A stretch of DNA of 7,028 nucleotides, from contig CALJUX010000028.1 of assembly GCA_937978655.1 (NCBI GenBank), forward strand, positions 1 through 7,028. Reading direction: 5' to 3'. The stretch's first letter is position 1. Each line of letters starts with the position of its first letter. Positions 1 to 6,817 of this stretch are shown here, piece by piece. The notes beneath the pieces were generated by a model, which had not been told where the DNA came from, made no database searches, and saw only the letters and a list, made by a program, of their open reading frames with translations. The position numbers and the translations under genes are program-made. Source of the DNA: an uncultured Chromatiaceae bacterium. GTDB lineage: Bacteria; Pseudomonadota; Gammaproteobacteria; Enterobacterales; Alteromonadaceae.

Positions 1-55
1 CGATTGTACCTACGTTTACGTGCGGTTTGTTACGTTCAAATTTAGCCTTAGCCAT
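1..55 (-). CDS. tuf: Elongation factor Tu, first 18 codons (gene continues beyond the window)
   Basis: The reverse strand from position 55 reads MAKAKFERNKPHVNVGTI, the conserved N-terminus of EF-Tu, just before the GHVDHGKT P-loop, which lies outside the window. EF-Tu is the cytoplasmic GTPase that delivers aminoacyl-tRNA to the ribosomal A site. The ATG is at 55-53. A Shine-Dalgarno-like AAGGG (64-68) lies 8 nt upstream. The gene is the last visible member of a four-tRNA cluster and by synteny corresponds to tufB. It is probably co-transcribed with the tRNAs, perhaps with help from a promoter in the 82-bp spacer. Only the start is visible, so nothing can be said about the rest of the protein. 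Confidence 0.95.
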   Translation of the reverse strand, partial: MAKAKFERNKPHVNVGTI

Positions 56-108
56 GGTGTAGACCCTTTTTTAGCAAAAACGGCGGTTGAATGAATTCTG
101 GTTTGGAT

Positions 109-136
109 ATTATCGCAAGAGGAGGCAAACTGTGAA
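109..136 (-). promoter_or_regulatory. Possible internal promoter for tuf
   Basis: In the spacer between the last tRNA and tuf, the minus strand has TTCACA (136-131) and GATAAT (114-109), separated by 16 bp. Each matches the sigma-70 consensus at 5 of 6 positions. It would give tuf a supply of mRNA independent of the tRNA promoter. The -35 box abuts the tRNA CCA end. This is inference from sequence match only; the spacer must also be cut during tRNA maturation, so the match may be chance. Confidence 0.35.
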
Positions 137-137
137 G

Positions 138-213
<76 letters not shown>

Positions 214-223
214 ATTTTCTGTC

Positions 224-300
<77 letters not shown>

Positions 301-331
301 CCTACTCGTAGCTATTGTTCACTGGCGAAGA

Positions 332-416
<85 letters not shown>

Positions 417-421
417 ACTAA

Positions 422-497
<76 letters not shown>

Positions 498-514
498 TAC
501 GTCAGTGGCTGCGA

Positions 515-543
515 ATTCTAGTGGAATGATCTGGGTGTGGCAA
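515..543 (-). promoter_or_regulatory. Promoter of the tRNA-tuf operon
   Basis: The minus strand has TTGCCA (543-538), a 17-bp spacer, and TAGAAT (520-515), a strong sigma-70 match with ideal spacing. The predicted start is near 508, leaving about 11 nt before the first tRNA. The bases after the -10 box (TCGCAGCC) are GC-rich, like the discriminator of stringently controlled stable-RNA promoters. An A/T-rich stretch at roughly 545-585 could act as an UP element. No intrinsic terminator is visible between coaX and this promoter, so some read-through is possible. Confidence 0.8.
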
Positions 544-604
544 CTGAAAATCAGTAAAAAGCCAATATTTTTATACTGAATGCTCAATAGATCGCCAAAA
601 GAGG

Positions 605-1303
605 TTAATTTTGGATATAGCGGGTCATTCCACGAAAAATCAATAAAGGCTCTGTTTCCACCGGCAAGTCGGCCAGAAACGGCATCAGGACTGGCGCATC
701 GCCACCAGTTAACAACATTTTCGCATGAGGAACCAACTGGTGAGCCTGTCTGATCACTGCAAGAATTGCGGCAAATACACCATTTTGCAGGCAACCTGCG
801 GTGTCTTGCGCAAAAGCCAGCTGAAATTGTTGCTGCTCGCGATTAAAAACGCGCGCAGTATAGTTGGTCACGGCTTTTTGTTGCATGTGAATGCCCGGCA
901 CTATCCAGCCGCCCTGATGCCGTCCATCTGCCGTGACATGGTCAATCGTCAATGCCGTTCCGGCATCAATGACTAACAGTTCAGACGCAGGATACTGTTG
1001 CTGAGCCCCCAGCATGGCGAGCCAGCGGTCAACCCCCAATGTTTGTGGTATCGCATAGCTGCTGTACAACTGATCTTTGGTCGCTTCACTGCGGATCTGC
1101 TGCCAGTGGACATCCGTCAGCTGACTTTCTTTCTGCAGTTGCGTGAGCCGGTCGTCAGTGGCGACAGAAGCAAAGTACACAGCTTGGGGCCGGCAAGGCA
1201 GATCGGCCGGAAATTCGGGTAATGCCGTCAGCTGGCCATCCTGCCAGTACACAGCTTTAACACGGGTATTGCCAATATCCAGCAGTAAAAAACCCTGACT
1301 CAT
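605..1303 (-). CDS. coaX: Type III pantothenate kinase
   Basis: The 232-residue product phosphorylates pantothenate, the first step of CoA synthesis, in the cytoplasm. It belongs to the ASKHA fold. Visible motifs are the phosphate-binding DIGNTRVK (9-16), LGVDRW (89-94) whose Asp92 matches the family's catalytic base, DAGTALTID (113-121), GGWIVPG (131-137) and TGGDA (199-203). Length is close to the family norm. The ATG overlaps the birA stop in an ATGA (4 nt), and AAGGAAGG inside the last birA codons serves as ribosome-binding site, so translation is probably coupled. Type III enzymes as a family resist feedback by CoA and need a monovalent cation. E. coli has the unrelated type I coaA at this position. 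The protein is also related to Baf-type proteins; enzymatic function is inferred from intact motifs. Confidence 0.95.
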   Translation of the reverse strand: MSQGFLLLDIGNTRVKAVYWQDGQLTALPEFPADLPCRPQAVYFASVATDDRLTQLQKESQLTDVHWQQIRSEATKDQLYSSYAIPQTLGVDRWLAMLGAQQQYPASELLVIDAGTALTIDHVTADGRHQGGWIVPGIHMQQKAVTNYTARVFNREQQQFQLAFAQDTAGCLQNGVFAAILAVIRQAHQLVPHAKMLLTGGDAPVLMPFLADLPVETEPLLIFRGMTRYIQN

Positions 1304-2298
1304 TCAGCCTTCCTTAAACTCAATTCGCCGCCAAAGAAACTGCGCAGACCGTCATGTTGTAACAACACCAAACCACCCTGCGAGTCGACTCCCTGGCAAA
1401 TCCCAATATTGGGCTGTGCACCGCCCGTCAACTGCACCGGCATGCCGGCGAATAAATTACGGCAGTTAAACGCTTCAACAAAGCCGGCAAATCCAGTTTG
1501 TTCGAAACGTTGTAAGGTCAACGTCAACTGATGTTGTAGTTGTGGGATCAAACGGTTACGGTCAATGGGCATGTCAAGCTCAGCCGTTAAATCGGTGAAA
1601 GCCTGACTGATACTCTGCGCACTGCCGGCTGGCATCAGAATATTCAGGCCAATACCAATCACCACATCACACTGTGCATGCGTCTGACCAGCCAGTTCCA
1701 CCAGAATACCCCCCAGCTTTTTGTTGCCGGCGAACAAGTCATTGGGCCATTTCAGCTGCAGCTTGCATTGATATTGTTGTTCCAGCAACTCAGCAATGGC
1801 GATCCCGACCACCAGGCTTAACCCCATAGCTGCCTGAATCCCCTGCTCCAACTGCCAGTACATCGAAAAATACAGGTTGCTGCCAAAAGGTGAAAACCAG
1901 GCATTGCCACGCCGGCCACGGCCCGCAGACTGGGCTTCAGCAACAATCACCTGGCCCTTTTGCATTGGCTGGCCATCCTGCAGGCGTTTTAATAATTGTG
2001 TATTGGTCGAGTCTGTCAGATGCTGCAACCAGATGTCAGCAGCTCCCGGTGTTTGCCATTGTTTCATTTGCGCCAGATCTAACAACATCAGCGGTTGCGC
2101 CAGCCGGTATCCCTTACCGGAGATCGCGAAAATATCAACACCAACCTGCTGTAACTGACTGATATGTTTGGCGATCGCAGCACGGCTGATACCTGCGCGC
2201 TGCGCGAGAGCCTCCCCTGAATGCGTTTTTCCATCGGCAAGCTGCTGAATCAACTGCCTTTGCAGTGCCAGACTCTGTGGCATTTGCCTAGCGGCCAT
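1300..2298 (-). CDS. birA: Biotin-protein ligase / biotin operon repressor
   Basis: BirA makes biotinyl-AMP and attaches biotin to the carrier protein of acetyl-CoA carboxylase; two-domain forms also repress the biotin genes. The 332-residue product has an N-terminal winged helix (about 15-66, with SGEALAQRAGISRAAIAKHI), a catalytic domain with the biotinyl-AMP loop GRGRRG (126-131), KWPND (183-187) and KLGGILVEL (194-202), and a C-terminal SH3-like domain ending FFGGELSLR. The DNA-binding domain is intact, so it should be a bifunctional regulator. The start is uncertain: the ATG at 2298 overlaps murB by 11 nt, while a second ATG at 2283 (residue 6) lies 4 nt past the murB stop and fits the E. 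coli length better. Neither has a strong ribosome-binding site. The stop overlaps coaX by 4 nt. Confidence 0.96.
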   Translation of the reverse strand: MAARQMPQSLALQRQLIQQLADGKTHSGEALAQRAGISRAAIAKHISQLQQVGVDIFAISGKGYRLAQPLMLLDLAQMKQWQTPGAADIWLQHLTDSTNTQLLKRLQDGQPMQKGQVIVAEAQSAGRGRRGNAWFSPFGSNLYFSMYWQLEQGIQAAMGLSLVVGIAIAELLEQQYQCKLQLKWPNDLFAGNKKLGGILVELAGQTHAQCDVVIGIGLNILMPAGSAQSISQAFTDLTAELDMPIDRNRLIPQLQHQLTLTLQRFEQTGFAGFVEAFNCRNLFAGMPVQLTGGAQPNIGICQGVDSQGGLVLLQHDGLRSFFGGELSLRKAE

Positions 2299-3280
2299 CG
2301 AGCATTCTCACTTCAGGCTCCAATGTAATACCAAACCGAGCCCGGACCTCGCTAACAATAGTTGCGACCCACTGCAACAACTCAGCAGTGTTCCCTGCGC
2401 CATAATTGACCAGGACTAACGGCTGTTTGTCATAACAGCCAATGTCACCCAGCCGTTTTCCTTTAAAGCCCGCTTGCTCAATCAGCCAGGCCGCCGCAGT
2501 TTTGAACTGGCCGTCTGCTTGCGGATACGCGGGGATCTGTGGAAACTGCTGTTGTAACAGTCGAAAGGCTTCTGGGCTGAGTAACGGGTTTTTAAAGAAG
2601 CTGCCACAGTTGGCAAGCTCTGCCGGATCAGGCAATTTACTGCGCCGTACGGCGATGACCGCCTGAAAGACATCTGCCACAACACAATCTTCAGGTAAAT
2701 GATCCAAGCCGCGATAACTCAGTTTAGCCTGCCCCTTCGTGCTCAGTTGCAAGCCAATCGCAACAATCACCCCTGCACCAGCCAATTGCTGTTTGAAGAT
2801 GCTGTCGCGATAACCAAACCGGCACTGCGCATTGCTGAGTCGCTGGATACTTTTGCTCTGCCAGTGAAAAAAATCGACATACATGCAGCTGTCACTCAGT
2901 TCGACACCATAAGCCCCAATATTCTGTACCGGCGCCGCGCCTGCTGACCCCGGGATCAACGCCAGGTTTTCTAAGCCCCACCAACCTTGTTCCACACAAT
3001 AAACCACCAGCTGATGCCAGTTGTGGCCCGCTTCAACATGCAACTGTACGAGATCTGCGCTGGTGGTTACCGTAATAGTGTCGGCGGTGTAACGTAGTAC
3101 CGGTTGCTGAATATCGGTGAGGAAAATGCTGTTGCTGCCTTCGCCAAGCACCAGCGGTGGTTCTTCCCAGTGCTGTTGCCGGAGTTCCGCCACAGAACTG
3201 AGTAAATACACCCTGCTCAGCAACGCTGGAAGACGAAAAGTGGAATACAGGCGGGCATCCTGTTGCAACAGTACTTGCAT
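2288..3280 (-). CDS. murB: UDP-N-acetylenolpyruvoylglucosamine reductase (type I MurB)
   Basis: MurB is a cytoplasmic FAD enzyme that uses NADPH to reduce UDP-GlcNAc-enolpyruvate to UDP-MurNAc, the second committed step of peptidoglycan precursor synthesis. Counting from a possible GTG at 3289, motifs are LGEGSN (48-53), the FAD-binding IPGSAGAAPVQNIGAYGVE (112-130), YRDS with active-site Arg161, GSFFKNP with proton-donor Ser230, and EPEVR with catalytic Glu326. The YRDSIFK form with its inserted loop marks it as type I, as in E. coli (342 aa). I chose the ATG at 3280 (330 aa), which has GAG 8 nt upstream; the GTG at 3289 would add three residues. It heads a murB-birA-coaX cluster in which each gene overlaps the next. 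The same murB-birA adjacency is known in E. coli. Confidence 0.96.
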   Translation of the reverse strand: MQVLLQQDARLYSTFRLPALLSRVYLLSSVAELRQQHWEEPPLVLGEGSNSIFLTDIQQPVLRYTADTITVTTSADLVQLHVEAGHNWHQLVVYCVEQGWWGLENLALIPGSAGAAPVQNIGAYGVELSDSCMYVDFFHWQSKSIQRLSNAQCRFGYRDSIFKQQLAGAGVIVAIGLQLSTKGQAKLSYRGLDHLPEDCVVADVFQAVIAVRRSKLPDPAELANCGSFFKNPLLSPEAFRLLQQQFPQIPAYPQADGQFKTAAAWLIEQAGFKGKRLGDIGCYDKQPLVLVNYGAGNTAELLQWVATIVSEVRARFGITLEPEVRMLDGR

Positions 3281-3309
3281 GATGAACACTCAGAGAACTC
3301 AATCACGCT

Positions 3310-3338
3310 ATTGTAATGCAACCGGGCTTGGGCCAGAA
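3310..3338 (-). promoter_or_regulatory. Possible weak promoter upstream of murB
   Basis: In the 64-nt gap between the deacetylase gene and murB, the minus strand has TTCTGG (3338-3333), 17 bp, then TACAAT (3315-3310). The -10 box matches 5 of 6 consensus positions, the -35 only 3 of 6. No intrinsic terminator is visible in this gap, so murB may instead be read through from the upstream gene. Confidence 0.35.
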
Positions 3339-3344
3339 GCTTTG

Positions 3345-4259
3345 TTATAGCCAGGCTTTCAGCATCGCGACCACGGAACGCCCCAAAGCACTATTCGCAT
3401 AACCGCCTTCGAGGCATGCGACAATTCTGCCCTGGGCCGATTTGGCGGCAATTGTTTTCAGGATAGCGGCGATCCAGGCATAGTCGGCTTCTTGCCACTT
3501 CAGATGCGCCATATCGTCTTCATAGTGCGCATCAAATCCAGCAGAGACCAACACCAGTTGCGGGGCAAATGCATCAATTTTTTCCAGCCATTGGGTCATA
3601 ACACCATGACGAAAGACCAGGCCATCAGAACCGGCCGGCAACGGTAACTTCAGTACATGCGCGCTTTCCGTCAGATCCGGATGTGGATAAAACGGATATT
3701 CAAAAGATGAACAAAAAAGAATTCGCGGGTCATTTCTGACGATCTGCTCAGTGCCATTGCCATGATGCACGTCAAAGTCGAGGATCAACACACGCGTCAA
3801 CTGATAGTGCTCAAGCGCATATTTGGCGGCCACTGCGATATTATTAAACAGACAGAAACCCATAGCCTGCGCAGACTCAGCGTGATGCCCTGGTGGGCGC
3901 ACCGCACAAAACCCTTGCAAATCAACCCCTTGCATTACCCAATCTACCGCATCCAACGCAGCGCCGGCCGCATAACGCGCCGCTAGCAGTGAATGCGGCA
4001 TGATCGCGGTATCATCATCCAGCCAGACCGAACCCTGTTGTGGGCTCTGCGCGACCACATGCTGGATATAACCCTTATCATGCGCAAAAGCGAGTTGCTC
4101 ATCCGTCGCAGCCGACGCAGTTTTGTGGCAGATGGCGTAATCAAGACCAGAACTGAGTAACTGATCAAAAATTGCATGCAAACGGGCGGGCTGTTCAGGG
4201 TGGTCAGAACCCAGATTGTGCCGGTTACAGGCTGGATGGCTGAAAATCGCGACCGTCAT
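3345..4259 (-). CDS. Histone deacetylase-family zinc deacetylase (AcuC-like)
   Basis: The 304-residue product is an arginase/deacetylase-fold hydrolase that should remove acyl groups from acetyl-lysine or acetylated small amines. The active site looks complete: RPPGHHAE (121-128) gives the paired catalytic His125/His126, LDFDVHHGNGT gives zinc ligands Asp163 and His165, SAGFDAH gives zinc ligand Asp243, and EGGY gives the transition-state Tyr287. There is no signal peptide, so it is cytoplasmic. The ATG at 4259 is preceded by GAG at a short spacing. It follows the CoA-transferase/acetyltransferase fusion gene by 68 nt with no clear terminator, so the two are probably co-transcribed. In Bacillus the relative AcuC reverses acetylation of acetyl-CoA synthetase by AcuA. 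The true substrate here is unknown; an acetylpolyamine amidohydrolase is an alternative. Confidence 0.9.
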   Translation of the reverse strand: MTVAIFSHPACNRHNLGSDHPEQPARLHAIFDQLLSSGLDYAICHKTASAATDEQLAFAHDKGYIQHVVAQSPQQGSVWLDDDTAIMPHSLLAARYAAGAALDAVDWVMQGVDLQGFCAVRPPGHHAESAQAMGFCLFNNIAVAAKYALEHYQLTRVLILDFDVHHGNGTEQIVRNDPRILFCSSFEYPFYPHPDLTESAHVLKLPLPAGSDGLVFRHGVMTQWLEKIDAFAPQLVLVSAGFDAHYEDDMAHLKWQEADYAWIAAILKTIAAKSAQGRIVACLEGGYANSALGRSVVAMLKAWL

Positions 4260-4327
4260 ATCTGCTCATCGTTTACTGCGCAGCTGATGGCTGCAGCTTC
4301 AATTGTAAATTTACCTCATCCGGCTCT

Positions 4328-6124
4328 TCACTGCGGATGCGCTTTAAAGCCGGCGCGTTCGAATACCGTCAGCATAGGCTTATTTTCCGCGCGGACATAG
4401 GCGACCATAGTCGCAATATTACGGATCCTGGCGATGTTAATCATCTCCTGCAGCAGGATTGTTGCCATCCCTTTGCCCTGATGACACTCCCTGGTGACAA
4501 AAGCAACTTCGCAACTATTGTTGCTCTCAATCAGGTAGTACCGCCCAACCGCCTGGATCTCCAATACAGAGCCATGCTGGCGCACAATACACAGCGCCAG
4601 ATCACGCGACTGATCCACACTGACCAGCGAACAGGATTTTTCCCGACTTAGTTGTTTTGGATGATGGTTGTAACGCAGTAACAAGGTTTCTTTCGTGTGA
4701 GAATAAAAGAATTCCTGCAAACGCCGCTCATCCGCCGGATTAAGCGGACGCAAATCAAAAGCTTCACCACCGATATGCAGGATCTTCAAACCGACGTCGC
4801 CGAGTTCCGGCACTTCCATCGGTCGCACCACCTGGTAGTTAGGAACCCAATAATGTTTACGAACTTCATCCAGTAATGCGGGGCGGAATTTGGGATGCGC
4901 CACACGGATTAGCTCCAGTGCCCGTTCGCGGATGCTTTTGCCGCGTAGCGATGCAACACCATATTCGGTAACAACATAATGGACGTGTCCGCGTGAAGTC
5001 ACGACGCCACTGCCCTCAGAGATGGTTGATACAATCCGCGATACGGTACCATTCTTCGCCGTGGATGGTAGCGCAATAATAGGTTTTCCCCCACGGCTCA
5101 TCGAGGCTCCACGGCTGAAATCGACCTGTCCGCCGATGCCGCTGTAAAACTGATACCCAAGCGAATCTGAGACGACCTGCCCGGTCAGATCAACCTCCAG
5201 AGCGCTGTTAATCGACACCATATTGTCATTGCGGGCAATATTCGTCGGTGAATTGACATACTCGCTTGGATAGAACTCGACATGCGGGTTTTGATTCACA
5301 AAATCATAGAGTTGCTGCGTGCCTATCGCAAAGCTGGTCACCGTTTTGCCTGGGTGAAAGGTCTTCTGACTATTATTTATCACCCCTTTTTTCATTAAAT
5401 CAATGATGCCGTCGCTGATCAGTTCACTGTGGATGCCCAAATTCTTATGATTACCGAGATATCGTAAAACCGCTTCCGGGATCTTGCCGGTACCAATTTG
5501 GACTGTGGCGCCATCTTCGATAAGCATAGAGACATACTGGCCAATCCGTTCAATCCGTTGTTCAAAGCCAACGGCAAGCACCTCAGGCAATATCTGGGCT
5601 TGCTCAATCCATGCGTCTATTTTGCTGATATGCACATAGGCGTGACCGCTGGTTCTTGGCATCAGTGGATTAAACTGCGCTATCACCTTTTTGGCATAAC
5701 GGATGGCCGCAGACACAACGTCTACCGACACACCCAGTGAACAATAACCGTATTCATCAGGCGGACTCAGCATCACCAAAGCGGCATCTAACGGCAAAAT
5801 ATCTGAACTGAACAGGGTTGGGATCTCAGACAAAAAGCAGGGAGTGTAGTCCGCACGGCCTTCAGATACGGCAGTTCTGACCTTTGGTCCTGCTATAAAC
5901 AACGTATTGACTTTAAACAGGTCTTTGTATTGTGGCTCTACCCATTTCTCATCGGAAATGGTTTGAATATGCACAATTTCTATATCATGCAACTGATTCG
6001 CATTGGCAATGAGATCATCGATTAATGCATTCGGAACTGCTGCGTTGGAGCCAATAAATATGCGGTTGCCGGATTTAAGCAACTGGCCCCAATCCAGATT
6101 GTGTGTTTTTAGTTCTTGCGCCAT
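4328..6124 (-). CDS. Acetyl-CoA hydrolase/CoA-transferase family protein fused to a GNAT acetyltransferase domain
   Basis: From the ATG at 6124 the product is 598 residues. Residues about 10-420 form an acetyl-CoA hydrolase/transferase module (class I CoA-transferase fold). IHSELISDG near 232-238 holds Glu234, positioned like the catalytic glutamate of 4-hydroxybutyrate CoA-transferase; SGIGGQVDF (about 328-336) matches the glycine-rich CoA-site loop; and TEYGVASLRGKS (about 386-397) is typical of the family C-terminal domain. After a linker, residues about 455-598 are a GNAT domain with acetyl-CoA motif QGKGMA (549-554) and C-terminal VRAENKPMLTVFERAGFK. Substrates cannot be told from sequence. 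The frame stays open upstream to an ATG at 6181 and a TTG at 6262; I prefer 6124 because AGG lies 8 nt before it and the conserved domain begins soon after. It precedes the deacetylase gene. Confidence 0.88.
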   Translation of the reverse strand: MAQELKTHNLDWGQLLKSGNRIFIGSNAAVPNALIDDLIANANQLHDIEIVHIQTISDEKWVEPQYKDLFKVNTLFIAGPKVRTAVSEGRADYTPCFLSEIPTLFSSDILPLDAALVMLSPPDEYGYCSLGVSVDVVSAAIRYAKKVIAQFNPLMPRTSGHAYVHISKIDAWIEQAQILPEVLAVGFEQRIERIGQYVSMLIEDGATVQIGTGKIPEAVLRYLGNHKNLGIHSELISDGIIDLMKKGVINNSQKTFHPGKTVTSFAIGTQQLYDFVNQNPHVEFYPSEYVNSPTNIARNDNMVSINSALEVDLTGQVVSDSLGYQFYSGIGGQVDFSRGASMSRGGKPIIALPSTAKNGTVSRIVSTISEGSGVVTSRGHVHYVVTEYGVASLRGKSIRERALELIRVAHPKFRPALLDEVRKHYWVPNYQVVRPMEVPELGDVGLKILHIGGEAFDLRPLNPADERRLQEFFYSHTKETLLLRYNHHPKQLSREKSCSLVSVDQSRDLALCIVRQHGSVLEIQAVGRYYLIESNNSCEVAFVTRECHQGKGMATILLQEMINIARIRNIATMVAYVRAENKPMLTVFERAGFKAHPQ

Positions 6125-6336
6125 AGTCCGAACCTGCTGAACCCCAAGTCTTCCAGTATTACGTTTGCGTGATTTCAGCATTTGATCTGCAGCAATAATA
6201 ACGAATGAAGACGAGTCTAGAACGCATTTTTGTGCTTGGCTATCAGACTTTTGGAGTGGCAACGCGCCACGCAGAACCTGATCAGGAACCAGGACGAATA
6301 TTAGCTTTGTTGAGAGCTTCCATATCCCTTGCGTAG
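6125..6336 (-). other. Leader region between the post-5S repeats and the CoA-transferase gene
   Basis: This stretch holds no gene I can support. On the minus strand the frame of the downstream protein stays open through it but lacks a convincing ATG start. Two small symmetric sites are visible: GTGGCAACGCGCCAC (6256-6270, 5-bp arms) and the perfect palindrome CCTGATCAGG (6277-6286). The best promoter-like pair is TTCTAG (6222-6217), 16 bp, TATTAT (6200-6195), which has a poor -35. No intrinsic terminator is visible. Confidence 0.5.
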
Positions 6337-6453
6337 TTTCTTGTGAGTCTGCACCCTCGCAGAGCTTCGGGTGTGCTCAGCCGGAGAGAAGCCAAACTGT
6401 TGGCTATCTTAATTCCCGTTTATTTGAGGGTTCTCTTGAACTCACCATCGCGG
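6337..6453 (-). repeat. Post-5S repeat unit 4 (most degraded, lacks a terminator)
   Basis: This is the unit farthest from the 5S gene. It contains the first hairpin (arms CACCC 6352-6356 and GGGTG 6369-6373), the core palindrome GCCAAACTGTTGGC (6391-6404), and a stretch at about 6430-6452 that faintly resembles the 5S-like part of the other units. The outer stem of the core hairpin is broken. There is no terminator hairpin. Its left half closely matches the left half of unit 3. Confidence 0.7.
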
Positions 6454-6634
6454 TTTCATGAGAGTCAGCCCCCTCGCGGAGCTTCGGGTGTGTTCAGCCA
6501 GAAAGAAGCCAAACTGTTGGCGTTGTCTATTTCGGGCTTCACTGTACTACTCTTCAAATACTTCATCGCCAGAATCGCGATAAATAAAAAAGCCCTAGTC
6601 TTTCGACTAGGGCTCTTTGGCTTTATTGGGAGCC
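6454..6634 (-). repeat. Post-5S repeat unit 3 (mosaic)
   Basis: About 181 bp. The left half (to the palindrome at 6508-6521) resembles unit 4, with arms CCCCC/GGGTG around a conserved CGCGGAGCTT-type loop. The right half (6508-6614) matches unit 1 at all but two of 107 positions, including the terminator. The outer arms of the core hairpin are therefore mismatched: GAAAGAAG on one side, CGTTGTC on the other, so only GCCAA/TTGGC can pair. Confidence 0.85.
6586..6614 (-). terminator. Intrinsic terminator in repeat unit 3
   Basis: On the minus strand, AGCCCTAGTC (6614-6605), GAAA loop, GACTAGGGCT (6600-6591), then a run of six T. The 10-bp perfect stem is identical to that in unit 1. It is the third terminator met by polymerase leaving the rrn operon. 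Confidence 0.9.
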
Positions 6635-6707
6635 TTCATGCCCTTCGCAGAGCTCAGGGCCGTTCAGCCCGGAGAGAAGCCAAACTGTTGGCTTCTCTAA
6701 AGCCCGG

Positions 6708-6742
6708 CTTCACTGTACTACCTCGCATGGGATTGCCCCGCT
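6708..6742 (-). pseudogene. Fragment resembling the 3' part of 5S rRNA
   Basis: The minus strand reads GGGGCAATCCCATGCGAG followed by GTAGTACAGTGAAGCC. It aligns with the real 5S end in this window, where GGCAGTTGCCATGCGAGAG is followed by TAGTACACCGCCAGGC. The GGG-CAAT-CCC hairpin matches the usual 5S helix in this place. This looks like a decayed 5S remnant within repeat unit 2. It is too short to function. Confidence 0.5.
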
Positions 6743-6771
6743 CGGGCAATATTCCGACAGGCCCATAAAGC

Positions 6772-6801
6772 AAAAGGCCCACTCGAATGAGTGGGCCTTT
6801 T
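6772..6801 (-). terminator. Intrinsic terminator in repeat unit 2
   Basis: A 13-bp perfect stem, AAAAGGCCCACTC and GAGTGGGCCTTTT, with a 4-nt loop (6785-6788). A and T tracts lie at both ends, so it could stop transcription from either side. It differs in sequence from the terminators in units 1 and 3 and is the second on the rrn exit path. Confidence 0.9.
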
Positions 6802-6817
6802 GGCTTTATTGGGAGCC

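Larger units (their letters stand above)
6635..6817 (-). repeat. Post-5S repeat unit 2
   Basis: About 183 bp. Positions 6616-6673, spanning the unit 3/unit 2 boundary and this unit's left end, are identical over 58 bp to 6799-6856 before and in unit 1. The core hairpin is intact: an 11-bp stem, AGAGAAGCCAA (6673-6683), ACTG loop, TTGGCTTCTCT (6688-6698). The right half differs from units 1 and 3: it has a distinct terminator, a better-preserved 5S-like fragment, and an extra 7-bp hairpin ATTGCCC/GGGCAAT (6732-6750). Confidence 0.85.

Noticed and set aside
541..558. The hairpin ACTG-AAAAT-CAGT followed by A residues, considered as a coaX terminator.
   Set aside because: The stem is only 4 bp, and on the coding strand the T run comes before the hairpin, not after it.
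1877..2162. Two plus-strand open frames of about 90 codons inside birA.
   Set aside because: They lie wholly antisense to a clearly conserved gene and show no start signal or family resemblance.
4305..4314. The palindrome GTAAATTTAC between the fusion gene and the deacetylase gene, considered as an operator.
   Set aside because: A 10-bp AT-rich palindrome is expected by chance, and no promoter with good spacing adjoins it.
6282..6323. A 13-codon minus-strand frame MEALNKANIRPGS with AAGGG just upstream.
   Set aside because: The spacing from AAGGG to the ATG is too short, and nothing else supports translation. A leader peptide remains possible but unsupported.
6343..6768. A 141-codon open frame on the plus strand with repeated REAKLLA segments.
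   Set aside because: It runs antisense through repeat units and a terminator hairpin. The protein repeat is just the translated palindrome GCCAAACTGTTGGC region. It has no ribosome-binding site or recognisable domain.
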